A DNA stretch of 64,000 nt, taken from NCBI RefSeq assembly GCF_000247815.1, contig NW_004775881.1:449496-513495 (forward strand). Direction: 5' to 3'. The notes beneath the pieces were generated by a model. That model worked only from the letters and a program-made list of their open reading frames with translations. It was not told where the DNA came from and ran no database searches. Source of the stretch: Ficedula albicollis (Eukaryota; Chordata; Aves; Passeriformes; Muscicapidae). Position numbers and translations under genes: made by a program. Positions 52,593-64,000 of the stretch are shown here, one piece after another (positions within the stretch are counted from its first letter, which is position 1; every line of letters begins with the position of its first letter).

Positions 52593-55500
52593 TTGAGAGC
52601 ACCTGGAATTCATTAAAATTCCTCTTACTAGCCTGTTATATGAGGATATGGAAAAGCTGACTGTTGTGTTTGCTTGCAGGCTTATACTTGGACACATCAC
52701 CTTTTTTTTGGATTTCTTTGTCCAAATGAATGATTCTGACCTTTGTTGTGCCTCTGCAGTTTCAAGCAGTTAAATTATTTAGGTGTTTCTGCATGCTCAG
52801 TAACTGGCACACTTTGCCTGGGCTTGCTGGGTAGAGAGGGGATGTAGAAGTAAGTTGGATATAGCAGTTTTTTTGGTATCCCACTCACTCCTATTCAGCA
52901 AGAAGGCATAAAATGCATTAATAATCTCATTCAAGGAGAAGTTAACTCCTGATCCAAACTGAGAGAGGGGAGGGACAAATCACATCTGCACCATTGGGCA
53001 CAGACCAGTCTGGCCATTATTTAGGGGGTGTGTATGTGTGAAGAGTGTTAATTCCTTTTAGTTCCGGGATAAATCCATGGCTGGCCTTGTTGATGTGACA
53101 GTGAAATCAACAGTTCTCATATGCTTGACAGAAAGGCATATATTAAAATGCTTTCTTTGAACCAAGGTCACTACATCACAAATCTGAGCATTTTTCCTGT
53201 GATGGGGAGATACCTGTCTCTGAGCATCCTTTGCTCTAGCTGATGCAGGAATTTGGTTATGGGAACAGGAACCACAGCTATCTTGAGCTACTAGTCTTCT
53301 AATCAGTGCTGTCTGTTTGTTGTACAACAGTAAGGTCTTCAAAAAACAGTTCTTTTGAGTATTTCCCTTGAGGTCTTCTGTGTAAGCAAGAACATAGCCC
53401 ACAGAGAAGTGTGAGAAACTGGAGAGGCGGTATCTTTCTCCTTGTGACAAAGCCCACATTGCAAAGGCCATACCTAAAAAGGAATTTATCAGTTTCAAAG
53501 ATACCACTGTAAATGTTTATGCTGTTATACAGAAAAGCATTCCTTGGAGACAAGTCATCTTGTAATTTGAAATTAGGGTGGATGTGTGAGCTGCTGGGTC
53601 TGCGGCTCTTTTTTGTCTCTCTTTGTCAGCATACCTGACACTCTGAATCTAGGTCTGCTCCAAAGCCAAAGCATTTGTCCTTCTGAAATACTGATTTGGA
53701 CTCTAAACCTAATCAGAGATAAGTGGTGTTTCAGCACTGTTTGCAAAATCCTTCTATAAGTGTGTGAATCACCCTATAACAACAATTTAAATGTTGTGCC
53801 TAGATCAATTCACAGAATTTAACTGAGAAATGCCTGTAGTGTAATACAGTAAGGCTTAAGGTAGCTTATAGCCAGTTGGGATATGGAAGCCAGTTATGGC
53901 AGCATGGTGCCCAAGACACGCTTTGCTTCTTGACTGAGTTTTCTCCTGCTTTAACAGCACATACATTAGACATTTCAGAGGTAGCTTTGATATTTCAGAG
54001 GTAGCTTTGATACTACTTGCTACCTTGCTGTCACAGGTCTATAGAGAAAAAGCTTAAGACTCAAAAACTGACTACCAAATTCTAGGCAAGATGAGAACTG
54101 AGGCCACTGGTCTGTAAATAAGGTAGAGCACAACTGAATGGGGAATGAAGGGCAAGTGCAATGAGTAGTTTGTACTTGAAAGGCTTCCTCTGAACTCCAT
54201 GGCAATTGAGGCCTCTCACGAGGAAATGGAACACAAAGAAGCTAGGGAGGAAACTTGCTTTTTAGAGATGAACTTTAAACTTGTAGGTTTATGGTGCTCT
54301 ACAGTGCCAAAGTCTTTACACACAGTGCATATATTTTTTGAGGTTCATCTCCTTTTATTAATGTATTTGTGTTGTGTTTGGAACAAATGACCCCTGAGGT
54401 GGTATAAAATCTTAAAAAACTTATCTTGCCAAAGTAATTATCCTGTTTATTTGCTTTCAAAGGATATACTTCTTAAGTCCATAGTGAAAATAAACGCAGT
54501 TCATATGTCTGAAATGTCTTCAGTGAGAGCTTCAAAGAACTGTAAATGTATTCACACAGAACTTCTGTAAAATAGGTAAGACATAATATTACCACTTTAC
54601 AAAAGGATATAAAAAACGAAATCTCTAGTGCAGATCTAACTACACCAGTGATAGTCATGACAACTCTTGATGTACATTAGCTGTATAACCCTTGTTTCTT
54701 TCCATGCAGCTCCTAATGCTGTAATTGTATTTTTAGTCACAGTTACAATTTGATAATACTCTGCTGCTTTTCCACTCCTGGGAAGCAGAGAAGCAGGTCT
54801 CTTGGTTCAGTGTGGTGTTATTTACACTATTAAGTTGCAGTGGGTCTCTCTGTTTGATCTGATCCTTGGTGTAGCATTACTGATGAGGTTGAAAGAACTA
54901 TTCTGTCTTGAAGATAGACAGATTCTGGATGGAAAGCTGGTACATTAGGGGGAGATTCCAGCAATTGTTCAGCAGCACAGGAAGGAGCAGTTGTAAGCCT
55001 GATGTTTCTGTGTAGGGAGCCATGAAAAGAGGTGCTGACAGCAGCTGTTTCACTTAAGCCATTTGGAGCACAGACATAGGTCCTATGGTCTATGTGGCCT
55101 CAAGAGGTTAGACACATCCCCAGAGTCTCTTCTGGCATTTGCTACACCTTAGGAGGCACTATCAAAGGGTTAAATAGTTCCACAGTGTGTCACTTGCTCT
55201 CTAATTAGGAAGTGATCCAAGAGCTCAAAGTTCAAAATGCACCATGGTCTGAGCTGGGACTAAGCCCAAGTTCCCACTGACTCCAAGCTCAAATGTTAGT
55301 GTGATGCATCTGCATGTGATCTCTTCCCCTTCCCATTTTTGCCATTTGTTTTCCATTTTAACAGGAAAATTAGACATTTCAGCTACACAGTTTCACTTCT
55401 TTTGTCACTGTCTGAAGTCTTCCATTGCATGAGCTTGTGTGTTTTCTGGGAATAACTTGTAACCTCCTTTTTAACAGAAAGCAGGCCAGTAAAACACCAC

Positions 55501-55862
55501 AAAAATCTCACTCCACTCCGTTCTGAAGCATTTGTAACTTCTGTCGGACAACCAGGGCAGGTCTTCTCCCAGCAGCAATGTAGTTACAAACTAGTTAGCA
55601 TGAGCCTCAGGGGACCTGAGGGTCCCTGTTGGCCCTGAAGGGAGATACAAAGAACAGGCAAATAGCAGCCAGCTGAGCTGGTTTTGAGAAGAAAGGACAG
55701 GGTGGGGGTGGGCTGAGGCCACAAAATGGTAAAAAAACAGTTTTGGAAAGCAAACAATAAATAGCAGAAGGCAGATGCATGGATAGTAATATGAAAGGGA
55801 CAGAGTCAAAATGTCACCCACAAAGCCTGCAGCCGAGGGAGTGGGCAAAGTTTTGCTGAACT
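52593..55862. other. 3.3 kb non-coding sequence, no gene seen
   Basis: Only short chance open frames. A 20-base direct repeat (atttcagaggtagctttgat) lies at about 53,973-54,011. No named repeat is recognised. Confidence 0.55.
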
Positions 55863-55900
55863 GTACCATAGAATCTGCTGAGCTGGAAGGGACTCATCAG
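55863..55900 (-). mobile_element. Possible CR1 3'-end fragment
   Basis: The sequence ccatagaatctgctgagctg followed by gaagggactcatc resembles the antisense of the CR1 terminus (tail plus the gtcccttccaa-type block). It is very short and diverged, so chance cannot be excluded. Confidence 0.35.
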
Positions 55901-58900
55901 GTTTTGGGACCTCATGTTTAAGAATGGTGCACGTTTGGGGGTCATGGTTTTAAATTTCACCCCAGAATATATGGCAGCTTCTTGGGGATGATAGCCATGT
56001 TTTGCATATAAAAAAAAAAAAAAAGGGTGGTGATTCTGATCTCTACTTTTTCCCTCTCTACCTTCAGCAACATGCGTTTACTGTTTCCCTCCACTGGCAC
56101 TTTGGGTGCTTAACCTGGCAGGTATATTTGAGTCAGATCATTAACCTGTCTGAAAGACACACCCAGCAAGACAAATTTGGTCTGTGAGCTTTCACACTGT
56201 TCCTGCAACACATGTGAGAGACGAGCAGGCTTTGTGGCTTGGAATAGCAGCAAAGAGAGGGGGGATGATGACTCTTTGATGAAAGTAAGATATTAAATCA
56301 GCTTGGCCATAACACTTAGCTGGTGCCTGGGTTGGTATGGTTGGCAGTGCTGGTAACAATTTTTTCCTGTGTCATACCAGGCTTAAGGACAAAGAGGCAG
56401 CTTCATCCTTGGCATAATGCTATGATTGGAGTCACAGAGTTGGACCCAGAGTGACTGTTTAAAGTGTGCCTTTTCAACAAACTCCACTAAATCAGCTCAT
56501 TCTTGCTCTCTCTTTTGTTTCTTTATTTGTGGCTACACTGAATTAGCATCTTAAATAAATTTCCATGGGAATCAGAGATGCAATAGCTAGCTTACTTTCT
56601 CTTGTGCATCTACAAACAGTCTTTTTATAGCAGTCTTTTCACAATCTCATGTACAGTGTTTGGGCACTTGATCCATATCCATCAAGGGCTTTTCATGCCT
56701 ATCCTGTTCTGTTAAAAAAAAAAACTAACAATGTAAGATGCATAACATGCAATATATATTTGATGGTAGAATATTTATAACATATATTTTATATACACAG
56801 ATGAGACATCTCTCTTTCTGGACTGACTTTTCACCTATTCATTGTTTCTCCTACTCTCACTCTGATATATTATTTTTATATTTTGTGACAAGTAGAGTGC
56901 AAAGGTTGAAAAGAAAGATAGGTATCAAATAAAAAATTTGATTTGATGAAGCAAGGCATTCTCTGCATAGCAAACAAAGTAAGAAAAGAGAGCTTTGTAA
57001 GGAAGAGAGAGAGTTGAAAAGCCAGGCCTTGTGATGAAGAGAGCAGTGGGAATGGATCAGTAAGAAAGGAGAAACTCTGAAAAGGCCTCGAAGCTCAGGA
57101 CATGAAAGCATGGCTTTCATAGAGATGTAGGCAATGTGGCTGTGGTATGGAATAAAAGATTACCTCAGTTGCTGAATTTTTTGTGAAAACAATGCAAGTG
57201 CATTGGAAATAAGGTCCAGGCTCAATAATCAAAATATATAAAGTAATTTCATACTGTGATCACATGGCAGACCTCAGGCAGAGATTTATATGTTAAAAAT
57301 ACTAGAAGAGAGCTCTGGCAAAATAATGGTGTTGGTGTGGATAGCACAGACTGAGTAGGAAATCTAGGCAAAAGTAGAGGCATTGTATGTTATGTACCTG
57401 GGTGGCAGCTGATGGAGCTGTGCAATTGCATCAGAATCTGAGATGTCATTGAAGAATATGCCTAGTACATCACACTGTGAAGAAAATCTTGCAAATGTGA
57501 CCGGAGCACATTGTGATGCAGCACTCTGTGCCAAAATTCTCATGCAGCCTGTCAGCAGAAGCTGGAGAGCTGAGATATGCCCGCCCATTTAAAAGAGGCA
57601 CTAACTCCAGCATTGGCTTCTGCTCATTTATCAAATCAGATGAGAAAGAAATTACTTGTGCCAAGACTACATAGAATGTAGTGTGATTGGACTGCTTTAA
57701 TTTGACCCCAGAGAAGGGTTGAAAATTGGGAGCGGTCAGGGTATTTAATACAATATGCCTAAAACACAGGGTGAAATATGGGACGGGAGAAAAGCAGAAA
57801 AATACAAATGGATGCTTGTAAATCACTGACATAAAGTGGTACAGGAGCCTGCTGTCCTGCACAAGCAAATAGTAAAATCTGGATAGGATATAAGAAGAAG
57901 TAGGGTGCCTTTGGGAGCATGAGAGAGGGAGGAATAGATGTTGAGAAAAGAATTAATCAGAAAGGTCAGAGAAAAGACAGTGAAAGCCAAAAAGATGGCA
58001 TAGTTTTTAAGGAGGGTTTTAGTTATTTCCAAAGCAGAAAAGAGCTTGAAGGGTGTGAGGCTTGAAGCACAAAGCATTATATTTACGCAGGGAGTTGTCA
58101 TAAAACACTTATGAGACAGGTTTTGGTGGCAGACAGGTCTCACAGCCAAACTACAGGCATAAGAAAGGAGGATGGGATGACATAGGATCACCAGCTGTAA
58201 GCAGGGTATTCAATTAACTACAAACAATTCAATTCAAACAACAAAGGAGAGAGGAATTTGGGCAGACATAGATGACTGAGGCAAGATCAGAAGGAGCTTA
58301 TATTTCAGGGAGTATTCACTCCATGCAATACCTTTTTTGCCTCTGTGTTAAGATCAGTGAACTGACTGAGCAGCATTTGCTTCTGTGCTACATTACCTTT
58401 CCTTGAACAATGGGGGGACAGACAAGGAGGGCACAGTGTGGTGCTAAAGAGAAGGGAGACTTAACACCTCTACTTTTGACAGCAATAACTTGCTATATCA
58501 ACTTGGTTGTCTCACAGAACCTTACTCTAAGGTGTGTCTGTGACTCTGCTCTTTCCAGGAACCAAAGAACAAACAGTTAAGATGGAGTCTAATGGAAGCA
58601 ATCATAGGAGGATCAATGAAGGTTGGGGGGATCAGGTCAAGGAGGTCAGAGTAAGGAATTTGTGGCAGAGAAGTGAGAAATGCCACTTTCAGCAAATAAA
58701 GCAGATAAATCATGTTAGTAAAAACGAGAATACGAAAAAGTATGGACAGAATTAGAGACTTTGCAAGTAAAACTTCCATAGAATGAATATGAAATAAATG
58801 TATTTAGACTACTTTTGTTTGCTTGTATGTTTGATTGACCTGAAAGAAACATTCCATGCAGGCTCCTTAAAAGTATTTCTACGAATACACAGCAAATATG

Positions 58901-61900
58901 TGCTTTTCCTGAAGTGATCTATTGATTTTTGTTTTTCCTTCCACCTTAAGCATTTTAATGCCTAGCAGTAAACTGTCAAGCCTTAGCCCTTCCCAGTCAG
59001 TCCCTCTTGTTCCCCTGCTTAATAATGAAACGCAGTATCTTGAACACCCAGATTGCGAAGCAGGAGCTAATCATTGGCTCACATTGTGGCTGGCAGGACA
59101 GGCCCGCCTCTTTGGGTTGTGCTGACAAGCTGTTTATGTTTGTGCATGGCCACCCTTTAACTCAGCCACCCGATGCCTCTAATGGGAGCAACTGTCTGCT
59201 GCAGGGAGCTAAATCTTCTCATCAGAGGCACAGTGAATTTCAGCCGCTGATTCTCCCACCTTGGCTCTATGGAATACTAGTAAGTAACCTTCTGTCTTCT
59301 TGCGGCTTTTCCTCATAAGACTAAGGGGATGTTTTAGCAAGGCCGGTAGGTGCTGTCATTCAGAGAAGCAGCTATTAAAGCATTTTCCTCTGTCTGAAGT
59401 AAAAGAGCAGCTACTTTGTATGCAGTGTCATGACTGCAAGGACCACACAATTTCAGTCTCAAATGAGACCTTCCTAGAAGGCAAAAGGGAGGAAGTTAAT
59501 GAGGACACAATGCATTTAAACTTACTCAGTTGTTGGAATATTCATATATATGTATATATTTCATTTAATCTACATCTAGTTCTTATTTTTAGATGCATTT
59601 ACAGTATTTGATCTTCCAGTCTAATTTTAAACAGCAGCACTTTTTGCAAGGTCATGAGTAGTGTGGTTTGGAAAAGTGTGAAATGGCTGGAAAGGAGATA
59701 CTATAAAATGAATGCTCCCCAAAATGCTGACAGGTGCTGTCATGTTTGTATATATGTACCTTGCAGTAGAAAAAGAAAGTCGTGGTCAGAGATTTCAGTC
59801 CTTTTTGTTGACTGGGAATTGTTAATGTTCACAGTTCCACAGAGCAAAAGACTGCAGAGATGGAATAAGCATTTAATTTGCAGAATTTGAAATCAAATAT
59901 TGCCTGTTTGGGCATTATTCTTCAACTTACACTGCACTACATATATTGACAGACTTTTTAGACTTTCTCTTTTACCATTTACACCAGCAAAGGAAGTCTT
60001 AATGTCCTTGTTAGAGCTGGCCACCATGCAGAATCTCTTAGTCTGCTCCTAAAGTTTGGGCAAGTCTGTGTGTAGATTTCATGTGGTAACTGAGGCTCAG
60101 GGTGTGAGTTCAAGATATCTAAGGGGGAGAAAGGTGGCTGTCACTGTAAATAAATATGTTCATTATTCCTCTATTTAAAATCACAGGAAAGTAAGTTGCA
60201 ATCAGATCTTCATTAATTAGCCTTGACTCATGGGAAAAAAAAACCAACAAAAACAAACAAACAAACAAACAAAATCCAAAGCAAAGCCTGATGCCATATT
60301 CCTTTCAGCTTGTTTAACTTGCTCCCTGTGGATGTACCCAATAGGGGAATACCCAGGGGGTCATGCCTTTGTCTCTGCTGTGCTGCTTGTGTTTTGGGCT
60401 GTGCAGAGCTTCTGCAGACAGCCCTGGGGCAGCTTGGGAACTTTTGGCTCAACAATCCTACTCAACCTATAGGATCTTAATAACTGAATCATTCATTGAG
60501 CTGTGGATTGCAGAGGGCCAGTCAAGCAATATTATGTTTAGAAAGCAGTGGCTAAGAGACAGCTAGACAGAAACTTTCTAATAACACTGATCAAATTACA
60601 GGCAGCTGTTATAGTTAGTATATTTCAGGTGGATCTTGATGCTGATGGTTGTTCAGTTCTGAGTCTGAGCCTTCTCTACAGCAGTAGAGAAGCAGCATGT
60701 GTGGTAGTGTATGAATTAAAGCTAATTACCACAATAAGCTGCTTCTGTGCCAGGCTGTGAATACAAGCCAAAGTGTTTCAGTCAGTTGCACTAAGCAGCA
60801 GATAGATACTAAGCCTTGATTAGTAAAGATGGTTTTTGTCTATAGATTAATGGAGCAGCTTCTCAGTAGTTAAATGAAAGTCGTGAGATACACCACACAC
60901 CTAGGAATTGTTGCTGTGCCCTCGCAGGACGTAGTTAGGAGCAATCAATATGCTCACCACATTGTCTCTTAACTAAAGAAAGAATTCCCTTGTGTATCAC
61001 AAGCTCAGCACAACATGGCTGGCTCTGAAGGGGCAGACTGTGCCTGTTTGATTTGCATTGGGGTAAACAGGCCAGAAATTAAATTTTTTTTTTCGCCTCC
61101 CAGAGATATAATGTTGAAGATGTGTTTACAGGGCTTGCTAAAACGAGGTGCTGAATCAACATTCTTCATAGAAGAACTGCTCTGAACAGAATAAGCTATA
61201 ATTGCACTTTTTGATTCTGAGCTGATAGGCAGTTCATGAAAACAAAGTTATTTACTAATAGTAATTAAAGCTTTCAGATGTGCTGGGAAGCAGAGAAGCA
61301 TATCATGCTCAATTGACGAAAGAAGGATAAAATTTGCAAGGAAACTGTGATTAATTTTCTTCCTCTGGTTCTGTAGGTGCATTTTCCAGCACTTTCGCGT
61401 GGCTGAGAATTTAGTCTGCAGGCACACTTGTAACATAGCTATTGTTCAGAACTTAATGAAAGGTATTCATTTGGGGTTGACTCAAACCCTAAACTCTTAA
61501 CAGTATTTCCCAAATATACTCACGGTTACCAGATTATTAGATTCCCACTGCCCTTGGGAATATCAGACCAGCTCCCAATATGGATCAATATCTTGGGAAG
61601 GAACAACTCTCTAAATTACTACGAATTTTGAGTTATTGCAGTGCTACTTCATGACATTGGGCATTTGAATTTTTAGTGAAAGCAGAAGGCTTTAAGGGTA
61701 CTTTTTGCCTGTTTATTATTAGCAAGTGCTCTGCTGATATGTCCTACACGCTTGACACATCAGTTAAGGCTTTGATAAGTGAGAGCCTGTAAGCGAAATA
61801 GTATTGCTTGTGTCTCCCTCCCATCAGCTGCTTGAGTCTGATCAGGAAACTGAACTATCAGGTAACAGGAAAAAGTCTGAGGGCCTGAAAGATGCAATGT

Positions 61901-64000
61901 CAGCCTTCTGTCAGGTTTGGATTGATTTCCTTGTAAAGTCAGTCACCATCAGAAGTCAGGTCTCCATAGGGATAAAGGCTGAGATTTGCCTCCTCAGCCT
62001 CTTGGGTAAGTTGTCCTCTCTCTTAAATCTGAATCCTCTGACTGACATCCTCAGTTTTCACCCATGCATATGAAAGCTTTTTAAAATCTTTCATTATGGC
62101 TTTCCCCCCCCCTGCCCCTCCCCGATCCCTTTTCCTAAGAATTAGATGCTAGGTAAGGAATGTTGTTGCCACTAAAGTGGAAGTTGGTTATAAAACAATG
62201 AAAAATGCTAAGCATGCAGCCTTTCCTATTAAAAAAGCAGCAGGACTGTAGTACCCGGATATTACTCACTATACATTAAGAGCAGAGGGTCTTCCTCTAA
62301 CGTGTGCATTTTATTTTGGTGATGTTATCTGGAGAAGGTACTTCTCTTAGGAAAGAAAAGGACTGCTAGGTAGGTTATGTGTGCAAAACTCACCCTAGGA
62401 GAATAGAGGAAGTCTCTCAACCAGGTATTTACCACAGGTCTCATTCTGTTGGGTGGCCTGCCTGAAATATAATGGAAAACTTGGGTTTAGACAGAGACCT
62501 TCTACCTTCCTTGCCTGTGACAGAGAGTGAGTGGCAGTGGCTAAGTTATCTTCGGGTCTGTGCTGCCTTTAAATCACCAGTATCTACCAGTTTCCACTGA
62601 TTCCTTTGACTTGTCTCCCTCCTGTCTGACACATGTAGCCTTTGTTCTAGCCAGCAATGCTGAAAGAAGCAACCTTCAGTGGCATTCCAGCATTTACACT
62701 AGCTATGCTCTGCTCTCATGCTGGGAAGATGTTTCCTTGGACTCCATGGGTAAGCCCTAAACTTTCTTCTTACTGGAATTAGTGGCTTACAGAACAGGCT
62801 CTCTGCATTGCTACTTTGATAGTATGTTAAAGGCACAGTCATGCAAGCTACCTTCTTTTAGGGTACATACAGGACTGGTTTATTAATTGTAGCCTCCAGA
62901 TGGCTCATTTCTCTCTCCAGCTCACCTCTCTCTGGCCCAGAAAGCAGACTATACCCCAGTGTGTGCTTAAGTAGGCAGGAAACATTATAGATGCCATGGT
63001 TTCTTCATCCATTAAGAAGCTTTTAAATATTTTTTTCCTTCATAGCATGTGAAACTAAGAAGCACTGTATCCATTAAAATTCAATGACCATACTGCAGTT
63101 TCTCTCACAAAATGAAGTCATTCTGTGGCTTGTTCTCTTCTCAACATCTTTCTTCTTATGCAGCATCTTCAGATGACACTTTACCTAATGCTCCCTAATA
63201 TACTGTCAAAAGTTAAATTTTTTTATCCTAATATAATATACTGGCATGGAATTCTGCAGGTTTTACTCTGGCAAAACTCCTGCTGAAGGCAATAGAGAGG
63301 CTGGTTACTTAAGGACTGAAATGGGACTGTGAGAATTACAGTATGTTCCCATACGCGTAGTTTAATTTCTGCTTCTGACTGGGATGCTTAACTTTTGCGT
63401 GATACCTTTGGCCTTCTTTTTAATTAGTTTCCAAATGTGTAAGAGCAAGTTGATAAGTATTTGATAAGGTTAATATCAACTCCAGCATTGCAGTGGCTGA
63501 ACTTTCAGCACCTTTCAGACATTGCCTTCAGAAGACCACTGTCTGAAGAAATGTTTCCTTCTCTCCATTGTTCCCTGTAATTTTCTCCTCATACCTATTC
63601 TTCTCTATCACTTCAAAATCTATGCTTAGTACTCATATACACTTTGGGTTCCAGAGTCAACATCAAAACATTTCCTTGGATCATACTAACTATGGAAAAT
63701 GCTACACTGTCACATTCCAATACACAGATGAGAAAAGTGTGAGCCAGGGCTAATGTGGCTCTGGCTGCAAAAGAGGGAAGAGACGTCCACATGGATAGAG
63801 CAGGCACAGTATCTCTTATATGCATGCAGGTATGAGTGGTAATTATGTCAAGACAGACTGGACTGGCACCATCACCAGTCCTTTATTAAAAGGTTCCCAT
63901 CCTTTCTCTCAGTGAACTTCTCTCAGGCAACTCCACATAGTACTGATTCCTTTCCTGACAAGCAGCTCCATACAGCCCTAACTCCTTTCCCTACAGGCAG
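55901..64000. other. 8.1 kb non-coding sequence, no gene seen
   Basis: AT-rich DNA with a poly-A run (56,010-56,024), TA-rich stretches, and an (AAAC)n repeat. Open frames are short, with no recognisable domain. Around 59,040-59,290 and 61,030-61,430 the sequence includes motif-dense patches (octamer-like atttgcat and forkhead-like gtaaaca near 61,050-61,070) that could be conserved enhancers, but this is impression only. Confidence 0.5.
60246..60274. repeat. (AAAC)n microsatellite
   Basis: About six AAAC units follow an A-run. It is a simple repeat and could be the decayed A-rich tail of a retroposed sequence. Confidence 0.85.

Overview
The window is vertebrate, almost certainly avian, nuclear DNA. 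The evidence is CR1 LINE fragments (one ends in the CR1-type tail ttatgattctatgaa near 24,621-24,635), solo LTRs, and two endogenous retroviruses related to avian class II elements, set in AT-rich non-coding sequence. I recognise no host exon, tRNA, rRNA or small-RNA gene. Most open frames are chance, and the longest are poly-proline or poly-glycine readings of poly-C tracts.

Layout. 1-752: LTR-like sequence (+). 3,440-4,190: a 74-base poly-C run, then GC-rich sequence with two small tandem repeats. 7,131-7,544: LTR-like sequence (-). 8,856-about 13,245: a broken betaretrovirus-like ERV on the minus strand ('ERV-B': gag matrix, Pro/Ala-rich Gag, env tail, 3' LTR), split by 1,494 bases of pure C. 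14,192-14,734: a solo LTR with a 6-bp target-site duplication, followed by interleaved false copies to about 15,990. 24,380-24,635: CR1. 27,540-27,870: LTR-like sequence, then a 282-bp tandem duplication. 32,540-33,399: T-run, 789 C, T-run. 40,193-42,983: a 1.37-kb tandem duplication. 45,653-52,586: a complete-ended minus-strand ERV ('ERV-A').

ERV-A is the most interesting object. It has two LTRs, a 6-bp target-site duplication (cttgat), a primer-binding site matching tRNA-Phe at 17 of 18 bases, and a polypurine tract. Gag has an alpharetrovirus-like matrix start, a PPPY late motif and two zinc knuckles. A textbook -1 frameshift signal (G GGA AAC, 6-nt spacer, 10-bp stem) joins gag to protease. 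Pol lacks the whole reverse transcriptase, and Env is gamma-type (CWLC in SU, CX6CC in TM). Class II gag-pro-pol is therefore combined with a class I-type env. Frameshifts, stops and duplications break every gene.

Assembly quality limits the reading. There are four long pure poly-C tracts, an exact 13-base Illumina adapter end inside ERV-A between two identical 60-bp copies, an adapter-start-like 9-mer next to another poly-C tract, and many tandem duplications whose copies differ like alleles or like different ERV copies. These point to mis-assembly of short reads, so some ERV breaks may not exist in the animal.
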